From an uncultured Clostridium sp. (GTDB lineage Bacteria > Bacillota > Clostridia > Clostridiales > Clostridiaceae): a stretch of 12,521 nucleotides of DNA. This document shows positions 6,915-12,521 of the stretch, one piece after another; positions within the stretch are counted from its first letter, which is position 1; every line of letters starts with the position of its first letter. A program made the translations under genes and the position numbers. The notes under the pieces were generated by a model. The model saw only the letters and a program-made list of their open reading frames with translations, did not search any database and was not told the origin of the DNA. The stretch lies in the NCBI GenBank assembly GCA_934755305.1, contig CAKVLD010000073.1, positions 1 to 12,521 on the forward strand, in the 5' to 3' direction.

Positions 6915-8672
6915 ATGAAAAAAAAATTTAAGAATATGAAATTAGTTAACGTATTAAGTAGCATTGCGTATTTAGCAAGTTTATTTATTTTAGTTACTGG
7001 TAGTTTAGGGTTACTAGCAAGTGGAAAAATATACAATAATTCAAAGGAAATTGTTTATTATAAGGAGTGGAAAGAAGAAATATTATATGTTAAAGTTAGC
7101 TTAGAAGAAATTTGTAATAACAGTATAAGTATAGCTTTAAGCAATAATAATAGAAGAAATTTAGAAATACTAGAAAAGGAAAATAAATTAGTAAATGAGT
7201 TCTTTGAGTCAATTAATGATTCCACAGATTTAGATGAAGATGAAATTAATTATATTAATAACATCAAAAAGAAGTATATAGAACTTTATAAATTTAGCGA
7301 AAATATAGTATCTAAGTATAGTTCGAATAATGATGCTCATATAGAAGGTGAAATGATTATTCCGGAAAATCAAAATAATGGTCCATCAACAGAAAGAGAT
7401 GTAGTTGTAGAGGAAATAAGACAGGTATGGGAATCTATTGAGACAGAAATAGATAATTTTATTGCTTATATAGATTCATATACTGATGAGGCTTTAGATA
7501 ATGATAGTAGGGTATATTTCCTTGCTAAAAATGTTATATTTACCATATTAGTACTATGTTCCGGCTTTTTTATATTTATTGCAATAAGTACAAAAAAGAT
7601 TGTAAGAAAGTCAATTTCTGAAATTAAAGATATATTGAAAAATGTATCAGAAGGTAAGCTTAATATGGAATTTGACTACGATGGTAAAAGTGAATTTGCT
7701 GAAATGAGACAAAGTATAAAAGGTGCTATTGGAAGCTTTGGTACAATGATCTTAGGTGTTAATTCTATATCAAATAATGTTAATGATATGGCTGGTGAAC
7801 TAAGCAAAATATCTAATGATTTAATGGAAAATACAAAAGAGATTGAAGCATCTATACAAGATGTAACAAGTGGAACGGTAGAACAAGCCAACGATTTAGT
7901 TAGAATTAATAATGCATTAGATTCTTTTTCAGAAGCTATTGAAGGTTTTATAGAAAATTTATCGCATTTAAATACTAATTCTAATCAAATTTCTAAAAGT
8001 GCAAATGTAAGTAATGAAAAAATGGACAAACTATCTGTTACATTTAATTATATTGAAGAAACTTTTAAACAATTAATTGAAAGAATAGATTTACTAGGGG
8101 ATAATATTTCAAAAGTAAATGATATAACAACACTTATTGATAACATATCAGAACAAACTAATCTTTTAGCTCTTAATGCAGCGATAGAAGCAGCAAGAGC
8201 AGGGGAAGCTGGTAAAGGATTTGCTGTAGTTGCAGAAGAAATAAGAAAGCTTGCAGAGCAAAGTAAAGAATCAGCAGGGCATATAAGTGAACTAGTAGGA
8301 GAAGTATCATCAGAAACTTCAGATATCGTTAATGTTAGTGGGGATGTAAGCAAGAAATTAAATCACTCTTTAGATGTTATTGGAGATTCAATGCGTTCAT
8401 TTAATGAAATAGTAACATTAATTGAAGAGGTAGTACCAAGAATAAATAACTTGGCAGATACTTCAAGACAAATAGGGGAAGAAAAGAGTAGTATAGTAGA
8501 AATGGTTGAAAATGCTTCTGCTATTGCAGAGGAAGTATCAGCTTCTGCTCAAGAAATAACTACTGTTTTAAAAAGTATAAGTGTAGGTTCAGAAGATGTA
8601 GGAAACAGATCAAATGAATTAAATGGATTGACTAATACATTAAAGTCTACATTAGATGAATTTGAAATATAA
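6915..8672 (+). CDS. Methyl-accepting chemotaxis protein (transmembrane chemoreceptor)
   Basis: This 585-residue inner-membrane receptor should sense a ligand outside the cell and control CheA kinase through CheW. The order is: TM1 about 13-35, an extracytoplasmic sensor region 36-203 that looks like a helical bundle, TM2 about 204-225, a HAMP linker about 228-281, then a long coiled-coil signalling domain. Its hairpin tip (about 413-450) contains the highly conserved EQTNLLALNAAIEAARAGE segment. The ligand is unknown, and there is no C-terminal NWETF-like tether for the methyltransferase. The frame is open upstream to an ATG at 6813, but that start lacks a ribosome binding site and lies upstream of the sigma-D-type promoter. 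The ATG at 6915 follows AGGAGG (6905-6910) and places TM1 properly near the N terminus. The gene is monocistronic, between one terminator upstream and two downstream. Confidence 0.93.
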   Translation: MKKKFKNMKLVNVLSSIAYLASLFILVTGSLGLLASGKIYNNSKEIVYYKEWKEEILYVKVSLEEICNNSISIALSNNNRRNLEILEKENKLVNEFFESINDSTDLDEDEINYINNIKKKYIELYKFSENIVSKYSSNNDAHIEGEMIIPENQNNGPSTERDVVVEEIRQVWESIETEIDNFIAYIDSYTDEALDNDSRVYFLAKNVIFTILVLCSGFFIFIAISTKKIVRKSISEIKDILKNVSEGKLNMEFDYDGKSEFAEMRQSIKGAIGSFGTMILGVNSISNNVNDMAGELSKISNDLMENTKEIEASIQDVTSGTVEQANDLVRINNALDSFSEAIEGFIENLSHLNTNSNQISKSANVSNEKMDKLSVTFNYIEETFKQLIERIDLLGDNISKVNDITTLIDNISEQTNLLALNAAIEAARAGEAGKGFAVVAEEIRKLAEQSKESAGHISELVGEVSSETSDIVNVSGDVSKKLNHSLDVIGDSMRSFNEIVTLIEEVVPRINNLADTSRQIGEEKSSIVEMVENASAIAEEVSASAQEITTVLKSISVGSEDVGNRSNELNGLTNTLKSTLDEFEI

Positions 8673-8679
8673 TTAATAG

Positions 8680-8740
8680 AAATATGACTTTATTTAACAT
8701 TTTCTAAGGGAATATGTGAATAAAGTCATATTTGTTTTAT
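8680..8740 (+). terminator. First terminator after the chemoreceptor gene
   Basis: A perfect 15-bp stem pairs 8680-8694 with 8719-8733 around a 24-base loop, followed by GTTTTAT. It begins eight bases after the stop. The loop is long and the U-tract interrupted, so efficiency may be moderate. Confidence 0.7.
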
Positions 8741-8743
8741 AGG

Positions 8744-8783
8744 AAAAAGGTTAGGACTAAGGGTATTAGTTCTAACCTTTTTT
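8744..8783 (+). terminator. Second, tandem terminator
   Basis: A 17-bp stem with G-U wobble (8744-8760 with 8766-8782) closes the loop GGGTA and ends in an uninterrupted run of Ts at 8778-8783. The A-run on the left arm could also serve opposite-strand transcription. It lies 11 bases after the right arm of the first terminator. Confidence 0.85.
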
Positions 8784-8803
8784 GACAAGAAAATATAACA
8801 TAT

Positions 8804-8832
8804 TTGAATGGATAAAGAAGAGTAATTATTCT
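8804..8832 (+). promoter_or_regulatory. Upstream promoter candidate for the lipoprotein gene
   Basis: TTGAAT (8804-8809) and TATTCT (8827-8832) are separated by 17 bases. It would give a leader of about 140 bases. The spacing is ideal but the -10 is only a partial match, and a better candidate lies closer to the gene. Confidence 0.35.
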
Positions 8833-8898
8833 TAAAAATTAAATATAAAATAGTAAGTTAACGAAAAACTAATTACAAGATTATATATAACTGTTTTA

Positions 8899-8937
8899 CG
8901 ACAATATTGTTGAATTGGCAAAGAAAAAAACTATAAT
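8899..8937 (+). promoter_or_regulatory. Main promoter of the lipoprotein gene with overlapping palindrome
   Basis: TTGAAT (8910-8915) and a perfect TATAAT (8932-8937) are separated by 16 bases, with transcription expected near 8944. The perfect 10-base palindrome ACAATATTGT (8901-8910), flanked by a further C-G match at 8899/8912, overlaps the -35 edge and could be an operator. The gap 8673-8976 otherwise holds only the two terminators and the upstream promoter candidate. Confidence 0.6.
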
Positions 8938-8976
8938 TTAATAAGAGGTATAGAGAAGAAAAGAGGGATTTTAAAA

Positions 8977-9693
8977 ATGAAGAAATTTGTTAAAAACTTA
9001 TGTACAGCATGTTGCATAATGGCTTTAGCATCACCTTTAGTTGCATGTGGAAATAATAATAGTAATAATTCAGGTGATAATAAAAGCTCTAATACTACTA
9101 CAAATAATAATAATAGTAAGGATGCTAAAAAGGAAGCTTCAAGTGCAGAAGATGCTACTAAGAATTATTTAGATGCATATCTAGGTAAAACTAGTGAAAC
9201 ATCTGATAAAATTAAGGATTTAACTCATAAAAGAGACTATAATATTGTAATGATTTTAGATGGAACAGATGGAGATCAAACAACTTTCATAAAAGCTTTG
9301 TATACAGCCTTAGGTAAAGTTAAATATGAAGTTAAGGAAAGTAAAGAAGAAGGGGATAAGACATCTGTAAAAGTGTCTATAAGTCCAATAGATATTAATA
9401 AATTAAAAGATAATGCTTTTAATAAGACTATAGAAGAAAAGAAAAATAGAAAAGTAACTGCTAAAGAAAGTAAAGAAATAATGTTTAACTCTATTGTAGA
9501 TCAATTAAATAATATAGAAGTGAAAGAACCAAAAGAAATTACTTTAGATTTTACTAAAAATACTGAAGGTAATTATGAGTTAACAGATGAAGGAATATTA
9601 GCCTTAGAAACTGGTATAATTGAAAAGGATGCTTATACTAGATATGATGGAAGTATTTCAGAAGACTTTGTTAATATAGTTGAATCTAAATAA
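8977..9693 (+). CDS. Lipoprotein of unknown function
   Basis: This 238-residue protein has a classic lipoprotein signal: a basic start (MKKFVKN), a hydrophobic core at about 8-20, and the lipobox L21-V22-A23-C24, so Cys24 should be lipidated and anchor the protein on the outer face of the membrane. Residues 25-50 are an Asn/Ser/Thr/Lys tether of low complexity. Residues 52-238 form a charged alpha/beta domain rich in Lys and Glu with no enzyme motif I recognise. The overall plan (short Asn linker, then 'NYLDAYLGKT...') resembles families of small clostridial lipoproteins with DUF-type domains, but I cannot assign one. AGAGGGA (8962-8968), eight bases before the ATG, supports the start. It is a single-gene unit, with its promoter at 8910-8937 and a shared terminator downstream facing the helicase gene. 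Lipoprotein status is well supported; function is open. Confidence 0.88.
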   Translation: MKKFVKNLCTACCIMALASPLVACGNNNSNNSGDNKSSNTTTNNNNSKDAKKEASSAEDATKNYLDAYLGKTSETSDKIKDLTHKRDYNIVMILDGTDGDQTTFIKALYTALGKVKYEVKESKEEGDKTSVKVSISPIDINKLKDNAFNKTIEEKKNRKVTAKESKEIMFNSIVDQLNNIEVKEPKEITLDFTKNTEGNYELTDEGILALETGIIEKDAYTRYDGSISEDFVNIVESK

Positions 9694-9706
9694 ATATTAT
9701 TTTAGT

Positions 9707-9748
9707 AATAGGGCACTGAAAAACTTGAGCTTTTCAGTGCCCTGTTTA
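9707..9748. terminator. Bidirectional terminator between convergent genes
   Basis: The 13-bp GC-containing stem AGGGCACTGAAAA (9710-9722) pairs perfectly with 9731-9743 around an eight-base loop and can be extended outward by a few A-T and G-U pairs. T-rich sequence follows on both strands, so it can end the lipoprotein transcript (+) and the helicase transcript (-). The two stop codons are only 74 bases apart. Confidence 0.88.
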
Positions 9749-9767
9749 ATTTGGACAAATATTAAAT

Positions 9768-11378
9768 TTATCTTCTTCTTGTAGCAACTTCTACGTTAAC
9801 TTTTCTCTTATTAATTCTGTTTCCGGTACAATTATTAAGAACTCTTTCAGAAACATCTTTATCAACAGTAACAAATGAGAAGCTTTCAAGGATATCAATT
9901 TTATTAACTTTCTTTCCGTTAATATTAGCTTTTTCAGTAATAAACTTAACTAAAGATTTAACTGTTAGATTATCTCTTTTACCAATAGAGAAGAATAATC
10001 TTACATCATTATGATTCTTAGAAGATTTTCCTTCATGTCTACGTCCTTCATTCTTTGGCATTTCAAGTTCATTAGTAGTATATTTAAAGCTCATTTCCTT
10101 ATCAAATTGCATTTTCATTAATGCAGCAACTACATCTACAGGATTGTAATTTTCACAAAGACTAGTAGCTAAGTTTATATATTTATCATAATCTCCTGAT
10201 AATAATACTTGCTCTATGTCTTTAGACTTATTGTTAAATTTAGCATTTAATATTTCTTCAACGGTTGGTACTGTTAATTTGTTAATAGTTCCTTTAGTAA
10301 CTCTCTTTATTTGCTTAAGCATTGAGAATTCTCTAGGAGTGATGAAAGAGTATGCTGTACCTTCTCTGTTAGCTCTACCAGTTCTACCTATTCTGTGAAC
10401 ATAACTTTCAACATCTTGAGTTAAATCATAGTTAAATACGTGAGTTATACCTTCTACGTCAATACCTCTAGCTGCAACGTCAGTAGCAACTAAGTATTTA
10501 AGTGATCCTTCTTTAAATCTTTTTAAAGTTCTCATTCTATGAAGTTGAGACATATCTCCGTGCATTCCTTCAACAACATAGTTTCTTGATTGTAGACCTT
10601 CTACTAGATCATCAACACCTTTTTTAGTCTTACAGAAAATTATAGCAGCATTAGGTGTATCGCAATCCATTACTCTACATAATGCTTCAAACTTGTTCTT
10701 TTGATTTACTTCAAAGTACCCTTGCTTAATCTTTGAAACAGTCATAGCTACTTTCTTGATGTTAACTATTTTAGCATCTTTTTTCATGTACTTCTTAGCT
10801 AATTTTTCAATTTGAGGTGGCATTGTAGCTGAGAATAATAAAGTTTGTCTTTCTTCTGGTAGTTCTTGGATTACTTCTTCTATATCTTCGATGAAGCCCA
10901 TATTTAACATTTCATCAGCTTCGTCTAATACTAAGAATTGAGCATTTTCTAAGTGTAAAGCTCTTCTTCTTATAAGGTCTAATACTCTTCCTGGAGTACC
11001 AACAACTACATCAACGCCTCTTTTTAATTCTCTAATTTGTCTTTGAATAGAATCTCCACCATAGATAGGTACTATGTTTATTTTTTCATATTTAGCTAAT
11101 TTATTTAATTCTTCATAAACTTGAATAGCTAATTCTCTAGTAGGAGCTAGAACTATTGCACCAACATTACCAGTTTTAACTAGGTTGTTAAGTAAAGAAC
11201 AACCAAAAGCAGCAGTTTTACCAGTACCAGTTTGTGCTTGACCAATTAGGTCATGACCTTCAATAGCTAAAGGAATAGCTTGAGCTTGAATTGGAGATGG
11301 AGTTTCATATCCTAATTCTTCAATAGCTCTAAGTATATCTTCTTTTAAATTTAAATTTTTAAATGTAATTTTTTCCAT
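9768..11378 (-). CDS. DEAD-box ATP-dependent RNA helicase with DbpA-type RNA-binding tail
   Basis: This 536-residue cytosolic protein unwinds short RNA duplexes using ATP, probably in ribosome assembly or RNA turnover. The family motifs are complete and in order: Q motif with F6 and Q31, motif I AQTGTGKT (48-55), PTREL (79-83), TPGR (128-131), DEAD (152-155), SAT (183-185), IIFCKT (246-251), ATDVAARGID (298-307) and HRIGRTGR (328-335). A basic linker at about 440-457 leads to a C-terminal domain at about 458-532 that resembles the DbpA/DeaD RNA-recognition domain, which binds 23S rRNA in DbpA and YxiN; the chain ends in Arg-Arg-Arg. The length fits the DeaD/CshA group. The start is supported by AGGGAA (complement of 11385-11390), six bases upstream of the ATG. 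The gene converges on the lipoprotein gene and diverges from the deoxynucleoside kinase. Cold-shock induction is typical of the family but not shown here. Confidence 0.95.
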   Translation of the reverse strand: MEKITFKNLNLKEDILRAIEELGYETPSPIQAQAIPLAIEGHDLIGQAQTGTGKTAAFGCSLLNNLVKTGNVGAIVLAPTRELAIQVYEELNKLAKYEKINIVPIYGGDSIQRQIRELKRGVDVVVGTPGRVLDLIRRRALHLENAQFLVLDEADEMLNMGFIEDIEEVIQELPEERQTLLFSATMPPQIEKLAKKYMKKDAKIVNIKKVAMTVSKIKQGYFEVNQKNKFEALCRVMDCDTPNAAIIFCKTKKGVDDLVEGLQSRNYVVEGMHGDMSQLHRMRTLKRFKEGSLKYLVATDVAARGIDVEGITHVFNYDLTQDVESYVHRIGRTGRANREGTAYSFITPREFSMLKQIKRVTKGTINKLTVPTVEEILNAKFNNKSKDIEQVLLSGDYDKYINLATSLCENYNPVDVVAALMKMQFDKEMSFKYTTNELEMPKNEGRRHEGKSSKNHNDVRLFFSIGKRDNLTVKSLVKFITEKANINGKKVNKIDILESFSFVTVDKDVSERVLNNCTGNRINKRKVNVEVATRRR

Positions 11379-11473
11379 GTAAAGTTCCCTTCGTTTATAG
11401 ATTTATAAATTATTTATTAAAATTTTGAAATTGCACATCTAAATTAATAATATATATTTACACTAACTTTTTA

Positions 11474-11502
11474 AGTATAGCTTAATTACTCAAATAATGC
11501 AA
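11474..11502 (-). promoter_or_regulatory. Promoter of the DEAD-box helicase gene
   Basis: On the minus strand TTGCAT (complement of 11497-11502) and TATACT (complement of 11474-11479) are separated by exactly 17 bases. Transcription would start near 11467 and give an AT-rich leader of about 89 bases, in which I see no strong structure. Confidence 0.55.
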
Positions 11503-11670
11503 AGATTTTTATTTAGTAAATGTTTCACTTATTATTTATGTGGTATTTATTTTGGAATTATATATTCAACTAGGAAAAAAATACTTCTAGTAATAAAAGA
11601 AAATAGATTTGAAATTTATGGTGGTGATAATGAAGATTGGGATAAAGTATTAAATGAATCATTAGATTAA
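11497..11670 (+). CDS. Doubtful small ORF (57 codons), possible gene remnant
   Basis: An ATG at 11497 opens 57 codons to TAA at 11668-11670, with an in-frame stop at 11464-11466 upstream. The second half (KKILLVIKENRFEIYGGDNEDWDKVLNESLD when split at its charged ends) has the balanced composition of a real protein. The first half is rich in Phe, Tyr and Cys and looks less convincing. There is no ribosome binding site before the ATG, and that ATG falls in the -35 of the helicase promoter on the other strand. An AGGA at about 11572-11575 precedes an in-frame ATA where a start could once have been. It may be the eroded 3' end of a small gene, or chance. I recognise no family. With it, the gap 11379-11768 holds only the two flanking promoters. 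Confidence 0.25.
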   Translation: MQRFLFSKCFTYYLCGIYFGIIYSTRKKILLVIKENRFEIYGGDNEDWDKVLNESLD

Positions 11671-11701
11671 TAAATAATATATAATTTGTAGAATCTTGTA
11701 C

Positions 11702-11730
11702 TTGACTTACATAGTATATATTTGTATTCT
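11702..11730 (+). promoter_or_regulatory. Promoter of the deoxynucleoside kinase gene
   Basis: TTGACT (11702-11707, five of six consensus bases) and TATTCT (11725-11730) are separated by 17 bases. The predicted start near 11737 leaves a leader of about 32 bases before the ATG. Confidence 0.6.
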
Positions 11731-11768
11731 AGTTTATGTGTAAAACATAAAAGTAAGGATAGGTGAAT

Positions 11769-12416
11769 ATGGTGATAGTAGTTGGAGGAATGATAGGACT
11801 TGGTAAAAGTTCTGTAGCTAAAATTTTAGGTGAGCACTTTAATTCAGAGGTATTTTATGAATCTGTAGATGATAATCCTATACTGCCACTATTTTATAGT
11901 GAATCAGAAGAAGAAATAGAAAAAAAGAGATATCCGTTTTTATTACAATTATATTTTTTAAATACTAGATTTAAAAGCATAAAAGAGGCTTTATATGCTA
12001 ATAACAACATATTAGATAGATCTATATATGAAGACTGCTATTTTGCAAGAAAAAATATGGAACTAGGTAGAATTTCTGAATTAGAAATGTCAATATATGA
12101 AGATTTGTTAAATAATATGTTACAAGAGTTAGAAGAATTACCAAAGAAAGCTCCTGATCTTATGGTTTATTTAAAAGGATCTTTTGAAACAGTAATGAAT
12201 AGAATAAGACTTAGAGGAAGAGATTTTGAAATAGATGATTCTTTAAAAGAGTATTATGAATTCCTTTGGAAAGATTACGATAATTGGGTGCAAAATAGCT
12301 ATGATGCATCTCAAGTATTAATTATAGATATGGATAAGATGGATGTAGTTAATAGTGAAGAGGATAGAAAAGAACTTATAAGACTAGTAGATGAAAAAGT
12401 TAAAGGTATATTTTAA
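11769..12416 (+). CDS. Deoxynucleoside kinase (deoxyadenosine/deoxyguanosine kinase family)
   Basis: This 215-residue cytosolic enzyme transfers the gamma-phosphate of ATP to the 5'-hydroxyl of a deoxynucleoside, the first step of deoxynucleotide salvage. Numbered from the ATG at 11769, it has the P-loop GGMIGLGKSS (6-15), the catalytic Glu in FYESVDDNP (E31), the D83-R84-S85 motif (DRSIYED) and the arginine lid RIRLRGRDFE (145-154). The E-S-V-D-D-N-P-I-L-P-L-F-Y stretch resembles lactobacillar dAK/dGK enzymes, so a purine deoxynucleoside is the likely substrate; specificity cannot be read with certainty. The length is normal for the bacterial family. Three starts are possible: GTG 11763, ATG 11769 and GTG 11772. 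AAGGA at 11755-11759 is nine bases from the ATG but only three from the first GTG, so the ATG is preferred. The gene is monocistronic, with a promoter at 11702-11730 and a terminator after the stop. Confidence 0.9.
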   Translation: MVIVVGGMIGLGKSSVAKILGEHFNSEVFYESVDDNPILPLFYSESEEEIEKKRYPFLLQLYFLNTRFKSIKEALYANNNILDRSIYEDCYFARKNMELGRISELEMSIYEDLLNNMLQELEELPKKAPDLMVYLKGSFETVMNRIRLRGRDFEIDDSLKEYYEFLWKDYDNWVQNSYDASQVLIIDMDKMDVVNSEEDRKELIRLVDEKVKGIF

Positions 12417-12451
12417 TTATAGATAATAAATAAAGATACATATTAATAATT

Positions 12452-12502
12452 AAGGAATATTTTCTAAGTTACTAAGATAATTTAAGAAAATATTCCTTTT
12501 TA
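12452..12502 (+). terminator. Intrinsic terminator after the deoxynucleoside kinase gene
   Basis: A perfect 14-bp stem pairs 12452-12465 with 12485-12498 and can continue inward past a one-base bulge to an eight-base loop. The right arm ends in TTTTTATT. It starts 36 bases after the stop; the last bases of the window beyond it hold no gene I can see. Confidence 0.88.
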
Positions 12503-12521
12503 TTAGTATATGAAATGATAA

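Noticed and set aside
7676..8353. Open frames on the minus strand opposite the chemoreceptor (7676-7891 and 8048-8353)
   Set aside because: They are antisense to a confident gene, have no ribosome binding sites, and their Ser/Ile/Leu-rich composition is what the complement of coiled-coil codons gives.
10216..10398. 60-codon plus-strand frame inside the helicase gene
   Set aside because: It is antisense to conserved helicase motifs V-VI and the region beyond, has no ribosome binding site, and shows no recognisable protein features.
11763..11768. GTG at 11763 as start of the deoxynucleoside kinase
   Set aside because: The AAGGA motif is only three bases upstream, too close for initiation; ATG 11769 has a workable nine-base spacing and fits the usual N terminus of the family.
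1..12521. CRISPR array, complete insertion sequence, tRNA/rRNA, or defence-system cassette
   Set aside because: No regularly spaced repeats, transposase or integrase frames, tRNA or rRNA sequence, or known defence domains were seen on either strand.

Overview
The window is AT-rich DNA whose genes use mostly A/T-ending codons, have strong AGGAGG-type ribosome binding sites and sit between U-tract hairpin terminators. A clostridial pyruvate:ferredoxin oxidoreductase (PFOR) lies in the middle. Together these point to an anaerobic Firmicute of the Clostridium sensu stricto type. A flagellar-sigma-type promoter in front of the chemoreceptor gene suggests a motile species. The species cannot be named from this sequence alone.

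Layout from left to right: (1) the 3' part of a gene for an Asn-rich, probably secreted protein with four tandem pre-peptidase C-terminal (PPC)-like beta domains, cut by the left edge and followed by a terminator; (2) a 486-base gap holding a small perfect hairpin, a 106-base unit bounded by 17-18 base inverted repeats, and the promoter of the next gene; (3) an HD-domain nucleotidase of the YfbR/HDDC2 type; (4) a 1170-residue PFOR with a full set of cofactor motifs and a promoter-rich leader carrying a 22-bp near-palindrome; (5) a methyl-accepting chemotaxis protein; (6) two tandem terminators, then a lipoprotein of unknown function; (7) a bidirectional terminator separating it from a convergent DEAD-box RNA helicase with a DbpA-type RNA-binding tail; (8) a divergent intergenic region with a doubtful 57-codon frame; (9) a deoxynucleoside kinase followed by a terminator.

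Almost every gene has its own promoter candidate and its own terminator, so this looks like a run of single-gene transcription units, not an operon or gene cluster. PFOR supplies acetyl-CoA and reduced ferredoxin for fermentation. The HD nucleotidase and the deoxynucleoside kinase probably act in opposite directions on deoxynucleotide pools, but they are about 9 kb apart and separately transcribed. The chemoreceptor, lipoprotein and PPC-domain protein face the envelope or exterior.

I found no CRISPR array, no complete insertion sequence, no tRNA or rRNA and no defence cassette. The least explained parts are the inverted-repeat unit at 2025-2130 and the small frame at 11497-11670. The best regulatory signal is the sigma-D-like promoter at 6836-6862, which also fixes the chemoreceptor start. 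I see no convincing previously undescribed multi-gene system here.
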